Below are positions 42,269-50,734 of a stretch of DNA of 54,400 nucleotides, in pieces (the stretch's first letter is position 1; every line of letters begins with the position of its first letter). Both the position numbers and the translations under genes were made by a program. This stretch comes from Verrucomicrobiota bacterium (GTDB lineage: Bacteria; Verrucomicrobiota; Verrucomicrobiia; JADLBR01): contig JAKQKQ010000028.1 in NCBI GenBank assembly GCA_029560585.1, positions 1 to 54,400 on the forward strand, written 5' to 3'. Under the pieces are notes generated by a model that searched no databases, was not told the DNA's origin, and saw only the letters and a list, made by a program, of their open reading frames with translations.

Positions 42269-43480
42269 TTACTGCTGTGATCGGCCGACGGCCTCGCGGG
42301 CCGCATTTAGGAAGGCCTTGGCAAATCCGCGGCGCCGGCCCGGCAGGGCCTCACGTGCAGCGGTTTCGAGCGCCTCATCCGGTCCTGCCTGCCATGTTTC
42401 CCAGACGCGCGCCAGGCAATCCGCTAGGCATTCGGAATCGTTTGGATCGAAATAGACGGCGCCGGGAGGGTTTTGCTCCCGGTGCACGGCAAGATCCGAC
42501 AGCACCGCGCGTTTTCCCAGCGACTTGCACTCCTCGATCGCGGTGTTCCAGCCTTCGAATCGCGAAGGATTCAGCACAGCGACACTCTGCCGCATCAGCA
42601 GATAGACATGATGGTGCGGGACCAGCCCAAGGAAAGCGACCTGATCTCTGACGCCGAGGCGGGACACGAGTTGGATCAGGTCAGCAAAGTGCATGGGGGC
42701 CCTGTAGTCGTTGAGAAGGCCGGTGCAAACCACGAAAGGTCGGATCCGGCGTTGGTGCAATCGTTTCAGCGCTTCAAACACAGCACGGTGATTCTTGTGC
42801 ACCCAAAACTGGTTGGGCAGGTACAGAAAACGCTCCGGCAGATGATACTGACGGCAAACCGGCGACGGATCGTTCTTCATGGCCTCGTCGGGGACGTGTG
42901 CCACAAAACGGAGGACGCGCGCCTTGGCCGCCAGTTGCGGATCGAACGCCCGGAAGTCGCGTAAGGCATCCTCGCTGCTCAGAAGCACGATGCGGGCGTT
43001 CCGGGCAGTGTTTTGAAACCAACGATCGCGGAACGCCCTGTCCTGATCCGAAAAGAAGGCCGGAAGGTGGACGTGTTGAAAATCCGGTATCCACCCGATT
43101 CGCGGCACACGCGTAGGGGTGTCCACAAAACGGCTGAAAAAGACATCCAGGTTCAGGTCCAGGCAGACGCGCTCGATGGGTCCGGGCCACATGCGGTCGG
43201 GCACACGGCCCAGCCTGCGCAAGTGTTCCAGCGCCCAAACCGGGCTCCATCGGCGGGGCGGTGCGGCGATCCTCGCGCCCCCGGACAACCCACGGAACTG
43301 TTCCCACGCGGGCTCCGGCAGGCTCGCGGGCCGCAGGACGAGTGTCGTCGCGGATTCCGGCTCGAAGTCGCGGAGCGCGGAAAGGAGGTTCACCAGATAG
43401 GTCAATCCTCCCGTCCAGCCTTCGCCCTGCATCCATTCGAAGCCGATGCGCATGCGGGAATCGGACCCGTCACCATTCAC
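42269..43480 (-). CDS. Glycosyltransferase family 4
   Basis: This 403-residue GT-B enzyme has GEGWTGGLTYLVNLLSALRD (acceptor loop), RIGWIPDFQHVHLPAFFSDQ, a YLPNQFWVHKNHRAVFEALK donor-domain strand and FEGWNTAIEECKSLGKRAVL, where the E-x7-E pattern is present. The WIPDFQHVHLP motif is shared with mannosyl/fucosyl-type GT4 proteins. It starts at GTG 43480, which overlaps the TGA of the upstream epimerase by GTGA, so the start is supported by coupling. An internal ATG nine codons later is possible. It is the most downstream gene of the compact, repeat-poor block. Confidence 0.86.
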   Translation of the reverse strand: MNGDGSDSRMRIGFEWMQGEGWTGGLTYLVNLLSALRDFEPESATTLVLRPASLPEPAWEQFRGLSGGARIAAPPRRWSPVWALEHLRRLGRVPDRMWPGPIERVCLDLNLDVFFSRFVDTPTRVPRIGWIPDFQHVHLPAFFSDQDRAFRDRWFQNTARNARIVLLSSEDALRDFRAFDPQLAAKARVLRFVAHVPDEAMKNDPSPVCRQYHLPERFLYLPNQFWVHKNHRAVFEALKRLHQRRIRPFVVCTGLLNDYRAPMHFADLIQLVSRLGVRDQVAFLGLVPHHHVYLLMRQSVAVLNPSRFEGWNTAIEECKSLGKRAVLSDLAVHREQNPPGAVYFDPNDSECLADCLARVWETWQAGPDEALETAAREALPGRRRGFAKAFLNAAREAVGRSQQ

Positions 43481-44415
43481 GAGGCACCTCCGCCGGTGGC
43501 CTCGGCCCAGATCTCGCGCAGAGCCTGCGCGAGCGAACGCCTGGGATAGCCCGGCACGAGCGCCTGGATCTTAGCAATGTCCGCAAGCTGGCAATGCCGA
43601 TCAACGCGCCGCTTCAGTTCCGGCCGCTCATCGATCTCGACGGCCTCGCCAATGGTCTCGCCCAACAATCGCACGACATCCGCCGCCGAGTATTCCGTGC
43701 CGGATCCCACGTTGTACACTCCGAACGACGAGGGGAGCGGAGCCTCGGCTAGCGTGGCAAAGGCATCCGCGACATCCTCGACATGAACGAAATCCCTGCG
43801 GGGTGACGTATTGCCCATGGCAATCCGTCGCTTGCCCGCAACGAGCTGCGCGACCACGTCTGGGATCAGATGGCGGTTGGTTTCCCTCGTGCCCACAGTG
43901 TTGAACAGCCGCACCACTGCCACCTCGGGAAGGCCCGCCCGATGGGCATACGTCATCAGCTGCTCCCCCGCTGCCTTGCAGATCCCGTAGATGTCGCGCG
44001 GCCGCACCGACATCGTTTCCGCCAGCGGGCCCTCAAGTATGTCGTATACCGCGCCGGAGGACGCGAACACCAACCGCCGCACGCCCGCGGCGCGGCAGGC
44101 ATCGGCCACGTTCTGCGTGCCCTCGATGTTCGTCCGCAGCGCGAGGTGCGGCTCGTTTTCGCACGTGGGGATATGGTGGATCGCCGCCAGGTGCACAACC
44201 GCAACCGGTCGCCACCGCACGACCGCTTCGGCCAGATCCGTTCGGTCCACGATGTCGCATCGCCCGAACGTGACGCCCGAACAAGCAGACACATATTCCC
44301 GACGACCCGTTGCAAGGTCGTCGAGCACGTGCACGGTCGCGCCACGCTCCGCCAGCCGTTCCACCAGGTGGCTGCCTACAAATCCGGCGCCGCCAATGAC
44401 CACGATGTTGCTCAT
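43477..44415 (-). CDS. NAD-dependent epimerase/dehydratase (GalE/RmlB-like)
   Basis: This 312-residue extended SDR enzyme acts on a nucleotide sugar. SNIVVIGGAGFVGSHLVERL binds NAD, VVHLAAIHHIPTCENEP and FASSGAVYD are the family strands, and DIYGICKAAGEQLM provides the catalytic Tyr-Lys pair. RLFNTVGTRETNRHLIPDVV and RDFVHVEDVADAFATL follow. Which sugar it changes (a 4-epimerase, or a late step in dideoxyhexose synthesis) cannot be told. The start ATG 44415 overlaps the TGA of the preceding gene as ATGA; the longer frame to 44451 lacks homology. Confidence 0.85.
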   Translation of the reverse strand: MSNIVVIGGAGFVGSHLVERLAERGATVHVLDDLATGRREYVSACSGVTFGRCDIVDRTDLAEAVVRWRPVAVVHLAAIHHIPTCENEPHLALRTNIEGTQNVADACRAAGVRRLVFASSGAVYDILEGPLAETMSVRPRDIYGICKAAGEQLMTYAHRAGLPEVAVVRLFNTVGTRETNRHLIPDVVAQLVAGKRRIAMGNTSPRRDFVHVEDVADAFATLAEAPLPSSFGVYNVGSGTEYSAADVVRLLGETIGEAVEIDERPELKRRVDRHCQLADIAKIQALVPGYPRRSLAQALREIWAEATGGGAS

Positions 44416-45377
44416 AGAATCCCGCTCCTGCCGGGTGTGCCATCGCCGCACGCGGCCTTCAGGGGGTCCGCGACTTCGACGACGGGCAATGGGTCTAGGA
44501 TGTCCTGCTCCTCCCTGCTTGAGAGGAAGGCGAAGCTCCCGTCAGGATGCCTCGACTCCTGAAACTGCAGCGGCCGGAAGGCCTCGTGGCAGGTGCGCTT
44601 GGGCACCGACGCGGGGCGGAGGTCGCCGCGCACAAAAAACGCATTGTTCCCGTACGAATTGCACCCCACCAAGTCGAACCCCTTCGCGTGCCCAAGCCCG
44701 CACAGCGCTGCCAGCGAGGCCCCGTAGTAGATCATCGAGCGATGCGCCTTCGCCCGTTCGAAATCCGGCCGGTACGGCACCACCACCGCACGGTCCGGAC
44801 CGAAACGCGCATTATATTCGATCGCGACGATCGCGGGTCGCACTTCCTCGACCGCCTTCCACACCCAGTAGTCGTTCCCGTCAATGTCGATCGACAACAG
44901 GCCGATGGGCCCGCTCATCCCGTTTGCCCTCAGCAAATCGTTGATGTTCTCCGCCGTCACGAACGCTTGCGCCGCGCGCAGCCGCCGCGTCACCGAGATT
45001 GCGTCCGCACGGATCGACGCCACGTGCCCCTCGCTCCCGTCCATCACAAGACCCGACCAGTAGTCGTTCAGCAAAAGAAACCGCGTGTTCGCCTCCGTGT
45101 AGTCTTCGACCCCAAACTCGACGAACGTGCGCTCCCCCACCGGTACCTCGCGGATCAACCACTGGATGATCCCGTCGTCACCACCCTGCGAAAACACTTG
45201 GAACTCCCACCCCTCTAGTGTATTTACCCCGGCTGTCACCCGAGTTGCGACTGAGAGGTTGCCCAGGGCGCACCGCAACAGCTCCGTTTGCCGCTGCCGA
45301 ACACGCCCCCCCGCCGCCACCTGCCGCAACAACCGCACGTGCTCCATCAACGCCCGAGGCCAGGAAAAAGGATTCAT
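44412..45377 (-). CDS. Conserved hypothetical protein of polysaccharide loci, probable SAM-fold
   Basis: I know this type only as an uncharacterised protein found in surface-polysaccharide loci. FVEFGVEDYTEANTRFLLLN, SGLVMDGSEGHVASIRADAI and LLSIDIDGNDYWVWKAVEEV look like the Rossmann-fold of SAM methyltransferases (motif I variant and a D-x-D in place of motif IV), and VAIEYNARFGPDRAVVVPY is the next conserved block. It has no signal or membrane span. ATG 45377 (MNPFSWPRAL) is preferred over 45563, because the longer form starts inside the neighbouring gene. The gene is 44 bases after the GT2 and overlaps the epimerase start. Confidence 0.7.
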   Translation of the reverse strand: MNPFSWPRALMEHVRLLRQVAAGGRVRQRQTELLRCALGNLSVATRVTAGVNTLEGWEFQVFSQGGDDGIIQWLIREVPVGERTFVEFGVEDYTEANTRFLLLNDYWSGLVMDGSEGHVASIRADAISVTRRLRAAQAFVTAENINDLLRANGMSGPIGLLSIDIDGNDYWVWKAVEEVRPAIVAIEYNARFGPDRAVVVPYRPDFERAKAHRSMIYYGASLAALCGLGHAKGFDLVGCNSYGNNAFFVRGDLRPASVPKRTCHEAFRPLQFQESRHPDGSFAFLSSREEQDILDPLPVVEVADPLKAACGDGTPGRSGIL

Positions 45378-45420
45378 CGAGTCGCCCCAGTTGATCCCGA
45401 AATCATCCCCCGTCGGCCCA

Positions 45421-46419
45421 TCACGTCGGCCTCTGCGGACCGGTGCCCAGCATTTCGCGGACGTGCGCCTTGGCCAATCGTCCCATCCCACCCAGCATCG
45501 TGCGGACGGTCCGCCACTCCCATCCACACGAGCATGGCACACGGATCCAATCGAAAAATCCAAGGCGCCCTCGATAGACCGTGAACAATCGGTCGAGCAC
45601 CTGTTGTTCCAACATGTGATTCAGTGCTGCCTTGAGTTCGTGCTGCCGCACAGATGACAGGGATTTAAAACCGCGTCTCTGCGTGCATTGATCTTGAAAC
45701 CATCGCTTCATGTCCCTGGCCGAACGCGCGACATAGTGCCACGGGCACGCCAGTCCCACGCTTTCCAGATACACCCGGTAGGAAAATGTCACGGTATTGT
45801 CGAAAGCGACGAAACCTTCCAAAGCCAGCGCCAGAAATGCCGCGTTGTCCGAGTTGTTCCCAGAATATAAACTTGGGAATCCTCCTGCCTCCCGAAAAGC
45901 CTTCGTACGAACCATCATCGACAATAGGGTTTCCGATGGGAGGCGGCGCAACCACAGCCAATCGAGAACCACGTCGATGCCGGGGTACACTCCCGAGTTC
46001 CAACCGCCGGCTTGCCTCTGGACGGTTCCGATCCTGTCAATGACCAGATTCTTCCCGAAAGCGACCGCGATCTTGGGATCCTGATTCATGAGGTTCGAAA
46101 GCCTGCGTACGTAATCGCGCGAAAGGCAATCGTCGTCAGACAGGAGCATAAAATATCGCCCGCGCGCCAAGTTCAGGCACTGGTTCCAGTGCGTGATGAT
46201 ATCGACGGTCTCTGGATTTGTTCGCGCGACAATGCGGTGATCGCGCCTTTGAAACTCGGCAACGACTTTGGCGGTATCGGCGCTCGATCCATTATCGGAG
46301 ACAAGGATCTCAAGCGATTCCTCGTTCTGCGCCGTGACACTCTCGAGGGTCGTCCGGAGATACTGCGGGCGATTCAGTGTCGGCACCACTAGGGTGACGT
46401 TCAATTCTGTTTCTGGCAT
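45421..46419 (-). CDS. Glycosyltransferase family 2
   Basis: This 332-residue GT-A enzyme has NVTLVVPTLNRPQYLRTTLE, EILVSDNGSSADTAKVVAE and FMLLSDDDCLSRDYVRRLSN with the metal-binding SDDD. NPETVDIITHWNQCLNLARG and EAGGFPSLYSGNNSDNAAFL follow. This layout is common among GT2 rhamnosyl- and galactosyltransferases. The frame is open to 46491, but ATG 46419 (MPETELNV) sits one base after the upstream stop (TGA-T-ATG) and marks the homology start. The donor is unknown, possibly a furanose, given the neighbouring mutase-like enzyme. Confidence 0.86.
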   Translation of the reverse strand: MPETELNVTLVVPTLNRPQYLRTTLESVTAQNEESLEILVSDNGSSADTAKVVAEFQRRDHRIVARTNPETVDIITHWNQCLNLARGRYFMLLSDDDCLSRDYVRRLSNLMNQDPKIAVAFGKNLVIDRIGTVQRQAGGWNSGVYPGIDVVLDWLWLRRLPSETLLSMMVRTKAFREAGGFPSLYSGNNSDNAAFLALALEGFVAFDNTVTFSYRVYLESVGLACPWHYVARSARDMKRWFQDQCTQRRGFKSLSSVRQHELKAALNHMLEQQVLDRLFTVYRGRLGFFDWIRVPCSCGWEWRTVRTMLGGMGRLAKAHVREMLGTGPQRPT

Positions 46420-46420
46420 A

Positions 46421-47788
46421 TCAAGCGCGCATGCCGACGGCCCGACCGCGGAGGACACAATCATCGGTCCAAAAGTACTTCCACTGTCCAAAACGACCAG
46501 CCATGACGAGCACGGAGTCCTGCGGAACGGGTTTGGCGGCGGACCAATCCGTTAGAGGATGGGTGTCGCTTGGTTCACGCCGGAGCCCGAAAGGTTCAAG
46601 CGCCGACCAGATCGTCTCCAATGCAGCGGCTGTTTCGCGAGTGAAAATGACGTTCGCCCAGGGGACCCTATGGACGGAGGCACGAATGTCGCGGCTTCCA
46701 TTCGGGCAGAGGTCGGGACAGAGGAGGCCCATGACTGTTAATTCGTCAACCACCTTGTCGCACAATGTCCCTTCGCGGCAGGGCAGGGGTCGGTGGCGGC
46801 TGAAATAAACTTCGACCTGAACGCCGGTGTGGCCTTCCAGAGCATTGCATGGGGAAAGGCGCTCGGTGCAGTTGATCCGCGTGGAGAGCAGGTCCTCGTC
46901 ATAAACGTAGATCCAATGCTCTGGCCTCTGGGTGGGATGAGGCGCGGTGGCCTCGACAAGCCACACCGACGAGCAGTCCAGCGCCCTTGCTGCCTCACGG
47001 GCTGCATCGGGCAGGTTACCGCACATGTCGATGAAATTGGGAACGGGGAGAGTGTTGACGAGGCGCTCGTATGCAAGAATTCGACCGTCCGAGGTGCAGA
47101 CGCGCTTTTCCCGGAGATCGATGCCGACCACTTCCGTTTCCATCTGGATGCGGGCGCCTTCGGCCAAACGGGATGCGAACGCCTGATACCCGCCGCGCCG
47201 CGGATATCGGACGTGCGTGATGTAGTGCGTCTGGCGGTCGAGCGGCGCGCGGGCTCCTGCCAGAACCTCTTCCTCCGTCGGAAAGAAGAAGCGCTTCCCA
47301 ATCCAGTCCAGCCCGAGCCGGTCGGGATCAACAGTCCAATACTTCCGTGTGTACGCGGCAGGAAAAGTGCGGGCGAACACCGGCCCCAGGGCCGCGTCGA
47401 GCCATTCCGCGTAGTTCGCCGGCACCCGCATTGCCCGCCTCCGCCGTGTCTCGAGAAACGACTCGATGCAACGGGTCCGAAGAGGTTCTGGAACCTGGTA
47501 CATGTTGGATTGCGCGGGATGATCAATCCATCTGCCCCGGAACCAGTTCCCGATGCCGACCGGATACTCGAGTAACTCCTCGCCGACGGCTTCCGCAAAC
47601 ACCCCTCGGACATAATCATTTTTGGTGAAGGAGACGTGTGGCCCCTCATCCCACGTGAAGCCTTCCCGTGTCCGAGTGTGAACATGACCAAAAGCATGGG
47701 AAGCCCGTTCCAACAACAGGCACCGTTCGTGGCCCAGATGATACGAAACCGACAGGCCAGCCAATCCAGCCCCTAGGATAACGGTCAT
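46421..47788 (-). CDS. FAD-dependent oxidoreductase, UDP-galactopyranose mutase-like
   Basis: This 455-residue flavoprotein has an N-terminal Rossmann motif VILGAGLAGLSVSYHLGHER, followed by LLLERASHAFGHVHTR and FTWDEGPHVSFTKNDYVRGV, as in amine-oxidase-like and mutase-like enzymes. RYPRRGGYQAFASRLAEGAR and VLVMAGRFGQWKYFWTDDC are further conserved blocks; the last resembles the FAD-contacting end of UDP-galactopyranose mutase. It could make UDP-galactofuranose or another furanose, or oxidise a sugar. It lies between an epimerase (ATGA overlap) and a GT2. True UGM identity is not certain, because the length is greater than the usual 370-390. Confidence 0.72.
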   Translation of the reverse strand: MTVILGAGLAGLSVSYHLGHERCLLLERASHAFGHVHTRTREGFTWDEGPHVSFTKNDYVRGVFAEAVGEELLEYPVGIGNWFRGRWIDHPAQSNMYQVPEPLRTRCIESFLETRRRRAMRVPANYAEWLDAALGPVFARTFPAAYTRKYWTVDPDRLGLDWIGKRFFFPTEEEVLAGARAPLDRQTHYITHVRYPRRGGYQAFASRLAEGARIQMETEVVGIDLREKRVCTSDGRILAYERLVNTLPVPNFIDMCGNLPDAAREAARALDCSSVWLVEATAPHPTQRPEHWIYVYDEDLLSTRINCTERLSPCNALEGHTGVQVEVYFSRHRPLPCREGTLCDKVVDELTVMGLLCPDLCPNGSRDIRASVHRVPWANVIFTRETAAALETIWSALEPFGLRREPSDTHPLTDWSAAKPVPQDSVLVMAGRFGQWKYFWTDDCVLRGRAVGMRA

Positions 47789-48699
47789 GGCTGCGTCCCA
47801 ATCCCGGCGTCGATGCTCGGCGAACGGAACGGCGGTTCGCCGGCCTCGCAGATGGCACGAATGCGGGCCGACACTTCGGGGACATAGCGCATCACTTCGC
47901 CCGGCCGATAGGGCAATGCCCCGATAAGCAACCGCCCCTTAGCACCCCAGTGCCTCCACCAGGATTCCGCAAAATCTCGCAGTGTTGCCGCGCGCCCGGT
48001 TCCCACATTCTCGACCAATGGCTGGCCTGGTTTGATATCCCGCCACGAACATGCATCAAGAAATGTTCGCGCCACCGATTCCACCGGAACGAAATCACGG
48101 ACCTGTCCACCTTCCGTCATGGGAAAGTTCTTGTCGGCATGTGCGGCGGCGCGAAGCGATGGCCAGAAGTTTGACGGGTGCTGTCCTTCGCCGAAGGCGT
48201 GGAAGATCCGCAGGCAGACGAGTTCCATAGAAAACGTCCGAGCGAACCCGAGGGCGCCGCTCGTGAAGAGGTGTTTCGAGATGGCATAAGGGCCCCGGGG
48301 CTCACAACGGCCGCTGGATGGAATCTGGCACATGGTTTCGCCGGCAGCGCCATATTCCTGGCAACTCCCGGCCACAACGATCCGAGCCACCCCATGAAGG
48401 CGCGCCCTCTCCAACAGGTTGAGGCAAGCGGTCGAATTCGTGCGAATCGCATCTGCCCATGTCACTTCCTGAGGGCTCACTCCGACCGCCGAAAGCACGA
48501 TCAGAGCATCCGACCCTTGTAGGGCGCTTGCGTCGAAGGATTCCAGTTCGCCGTCAACCCACCTCGGTTCCTCGGCGATCTGGACTCGTGGATGAGAACC
48601 GGGGCGCCGAAGAGCGACGACATCGTGTCCCGCTTCCAGGGCCACGCGAAGGAAGTGGCTGCCGATGAAGCCGGTGCCGCCGGTGACGAAAATGCGCAT
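47785..48699 (-). CDS. NAD-dependent epimerase/dehydratase, probable CDP-dideoxyhexose final-step enzyme
   Basis: This is a 304-residue extended SDR protein: MRIFVTGGTGFIGSHFLRVA (NAD site), IVVAGSCQEYG, and GPYAISKHLFTSGALGF with the Tyr-Lys pair. LVCLRIFHAFGEGQHPSNFW and RDFVPVESVARTFLDACSW follow. It begins 14 bases after rfbH ends, so it is the natural candidate for the last reduction or epimerisation of a CDP-3,6-dideoxyhexose (the role of RfbJ, RfbS or RfbE elsewhere). That is inference from context. Its TGA overlaps the start of the downstream oxidoreductase (ATGA). Confidence 0.8.
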   Translation of the reverse strand: MRIFVTGGTGFIGSHFLRVALEAGHDVVALRRPGSHPRVQIAEEPRWVDGELESFDASALQGSDALIVLSAVGVSPQEVTWADAIRTNSTACLNLLERARLHGVARIVVAGSCQEYGAAGETMCQIPSSGRCEPRGPYAISKHLFTSGALGFARTFSMELVCLRIFHAFGEGQHPSNFWPSLRAAAHADKNFPMTEGGQVRDFVPVESVARTFLDACSWRDIKPGQPLVENVGTGRAATLRDFAESWWRHWGAKGRLLIGALPYRPGEVMRYVPEVSARIRAICEAGEPPFRSPSIDAGIGTQP

Positions 48700-48713
48700 G
48701 CCGTGGGAGGTTC

Positions 48714-50474
48714 TCAGGATCGCTTAACGAAGGTGCGGGCACAGCCGACAACTTGATCGAGCTGATCCGATGTCAAACCAGGAAACGTCCCAACGAAGAT
48801 GGCGCCGTTCATTATGCGGTCGGCCCCAGGGAGAAGCGAAGCGATCTCAACACTCTTGAGTTTGGCCGTGTGGGAATTTGAAAGATGGCGGACGCGAAAG
48901 GCCCCAGCCCGCTGACGCCGGAGTTCGACGAACGCCGGTTGTCGGGCGAGGTTCCCACCGAAGAGCGCGCGATTGCCGATCTTCCGCGCATCGAGGTGGC
49001 GCGCGAGATCGAACGGCGTGAAGGGCGCCGTTGGCCGGACGAGCAGCAGGAACCCGAACCACGAGGGATCGCTGCGGTGCCCGGAGTTGTCCCAGCTGAA
49101 ACCGGCAGGCGTCCATCTGGTGGCGTGGGTCGGCAAGTGGAATTCGAAGAACTCGTCGAGGTCGGCCATGCCGCGGCGCAGGTATTCCCAATTGGTGCGA
49201 CGGGCCTCGACGAAGGCGGGGAGGCGCTTGAGCTGCTCGCGGCCGATGGCGGCCTGAATGTCGAGGGGTTTGAGGTTGTAGCCGAGGTGACTGTAGATGT
49301 ACTTGTGGTCGTAACCCTCCGGGAGTTCGCCCAGCTGCCACCCGAAGCGCTTCTTGCAGGTGTTGTCCTTGCCACTGGCGCACCAGCAGTCCCGCCCCCA
49401 GTCGCGGAAACTCTCCACGAGCACTTTGAATTTCATGTCGCGCACGACATTCACCGCGCCCCCCTCGCCCATCGTGATGTGGTGCGGGGGATAGAACGAT
49501 TGCGCCGAGAGATCGCCAAATGTGCCGGTGAGTTGGCCGTCGTACGTGGAGCCAAGCGAATCGCAGTTGTCCTCGATCAGCCACAGGTCGTGGCGCCGAC
49601 AGAAGTCGGTGACCGCCGCCAGGTCGAACGGGTTGCCCAGCGTGTGGGCCAGGATCACGGCCTTCGTTTTTCCTTCGACGAACGCCCCCTCGAGCTGATC
49701 GGCACGCGCATTGAGCGTGATCGGATCGGCATCGACGAACACCGGCACTGCGCCCACCTGCACGATCGGCGCCACCGTGGTGGGAAATCCCGCCGCGCAC
49801 GTGATCACCTCGTCGCCAGGACGGAGCCGCCTGTCGCGCGGGATCTTGTGGCTCGTCAGTGCCGAGACGGCCAGCAGGTTCGCCGAGGAACCCGAGTTCA
49901 CCAGGATCGACCGCCGCACGCCGAGGAATGACGCCAGCTCATGCTCGAAGGCGTCGCCCTCGGGACCGAGCGTCAGCCAGAAGTCCAGCGTGGCGGAAAC
50001 CGCGGCCTCGACCTCGTCCTCGGTAAACACGCGCCCCGCGTAGGGCACAGAGAGGGTCGAGGGCCGAGGGTCGAGCGCCGACATGTCCGCTTTGAGGCGG
50101 AGGGCGTCGTCGCCGGGCCGGTTGGCAATATGGGCCTCCCGAGAGAACTTTCTCGCATCAAGCCGAATGATGGCTTTCCTCACTGCCAGGACGAACGCGG
50201 GCTTCACGCGGACCGCCAGACGCCGGGCAATGGACAGCCGCACTTTGAGAACACGGTCCGTGCGGACATAGGATTCCTTTGGCAGCGCGCCTTCCTCGTA
50301 GTCCGAAGCCCCGATTGGAAGAGAAGCCGGATGGACTCTTGACGATGTGACCATGGCCACATCGATATCCCCAAGCGCATCAGCCTCTGAAAGGATCAGG
50401 GCAGGGCGTATTTTGGCACGATCCAATGCCGTGTGCGGCCAATGGATTCGGCAAAATGTTCCGACAATCGACAT
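48714..50474 (-). CDS. rfbH: RfbH (CDP-4-keto-6-deoxyglucose 3-dehydrase) with N-terminal PemK/MazF-like toxin domain fused in frame
   Basis: RfbH removes the C3 hydroxyl of CDP-4-keto-6-deoxyglucose with PMP and an iron-sulfur cluster. Its part is clear: [66 protein letters not shown] (the His replacing the usual PLP lysine), [20 protein letters not shown] (cluster cysteines) and [15 protein letters not shown]. From ATG 50474 the same frame first encodes about 104 residues of a PemK/MazF-like toxin: [29 protein letters not shown] and [11 protein letters not shown]. No stop separates them. RfbH could start separately at GTG 50183 or ATG 50084; a GAGGGTCGAGGG-type repeat lies at 50049-50076. 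Usual RfbH is about 440 residues, so the extra 150 residues are abnormal. Confidence 0.88.
   Translation of the reverse strand: MSIVGTFCRIHWPHTALDRAKIRPALILSEADALGDIDVAMVTSSRVHPASLPIGASDYEEGALPKESYVRTDRVLKVRLSIARRLAVRVKPAFVLAVRKAIIRLDARKFSREAHIANRPGDDALRLKADMSALDPRPSTLSVPYAGRVFTEDEVEAAVSATLDFWLTLGPEGDAFEHELASFLGVRRSILVNSGSSANLLAVSALTSHKIPRDRRLRPGDEVITCAAGFPTTVAPIVQVGAVPVFVDADPITLNARADQLEGAFVEGKTKAVILAHTLGNPFDLAAVTDFCRRHDLWLIEDNCDSLGSTYDGQLTGTFGDLSAQSFYPPHHITMGEGGAVNVVRDMKFKVLVESFRDWGRDCWCASGKDNTCKKRFGWQLGELPEGYDHKYIYSHLGYNLKPLDIQAAIGREQLKRLPAFVEARRTNWEYLRRGMADLDEFFEFHLPTHATRWTPAGFSWDNSGHRSDPSWFGFLLLVRPTAPFTPFDLARHLDARKIGNRALFGGNLARQPAFVELRRQRAGAFRVRHLSNSHTAKLKSVEIASLLPGADRIMNGAIFVGTFPGLTSDQLDQVVGCARTFVKRS
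50049..50076. repeat. GAGGGTCGAGGG direct repeat (family H) inside rfbH
   Basis: AGAGAGGGTCGAGGGCCGAG and GGTCGAGCGCC form three near-identical 9- to 10-base units. The minus strand reads them in frame as [13 protein letters not shown], directly before the first conserved RfbH block. They replace part of the usual RfbH N-terminus. It is the only clear repeat inside the compact block 42.2-53.9 kb. Confidence 0.7.
50160..50474 (-). other. PemK/MazF-like toxin domain at the N-terminus of the RfbH frame
   Basis: Residues 1-104 of the fused frame. [20 protein letters not shown] matches the first strands of PemK/MazF toxins (a hydrophobic strand, a short loop, then K/R-R-P-A-L). [29 protein letters not shown] and ARRL correspond to later core strands, where Ser/Arg residues bind [16 protein letters not shown] would be the last helix. 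A free toxin of this family would stop near 50160; here the frame runs on into RfbH. Toxic activity is not established. Confidence 0.68.
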
Positions 50475-50512
50475 TGTGTGAGAAGGGGCAGGAAGACCAA
50501 CCGGGACGGCGG

Positions 50513-50734
50513 TCAGTCGCGATCGATCAGGAGTCGATCCAGACTGTCTCCCCAATCCTCGTCGTCCTCTCGGAAGACGCTATCGAGCTGAGCTGCCTCC
50601 CAGACATTCGGGGGGGGATTTCCAGCCATCATTTCGTCCTTGGTATAAAGAACAAGCCGGACGCCCTCTGGAATCTGTGCCGAGGCATCCAAGATCTCGA
50701 GGCCGCTTCCTTTCTTTATGACGGTGATGCTCAC
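50513..50734 (-). CDS. Small antitoxin-like protein upstream of the toxin domain
   Basis: This 73-residue protein has the features of a type II antitoxin: a short N-terminal domain ([34 protein letters not shown]) and a strongly acidic C-terminus ([21 protein letters not shown]), placed directly before a PemK/MazF-like toxin domain with a 38-base gap. It does not obviously match a named family such as AbrB or PemI. The start is GTG 50734, overlapping the rfbG TGA as GTGA, which ties its translation to the sugar operon. A 10-residue longer frame ([11 protein letters not shown]) would lie inside rfbG. Function as antitoxin is inference. Confidence 0.68.
   Translation of the reverse strand: MSITVIKKGSGLEILDASAQIPEGVRLVLYTKDEMMAGNPPPNVWEAAQLDSVFREDDEDWGDSLDRLLIDRD

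Noticed and set aside
50475-50555. Longer start for the toxin-RfbH frame
   Set aside because: It would overlap the antitoxin-like gene by 43 bases and adds residues unlike PemK/MazF toxins.
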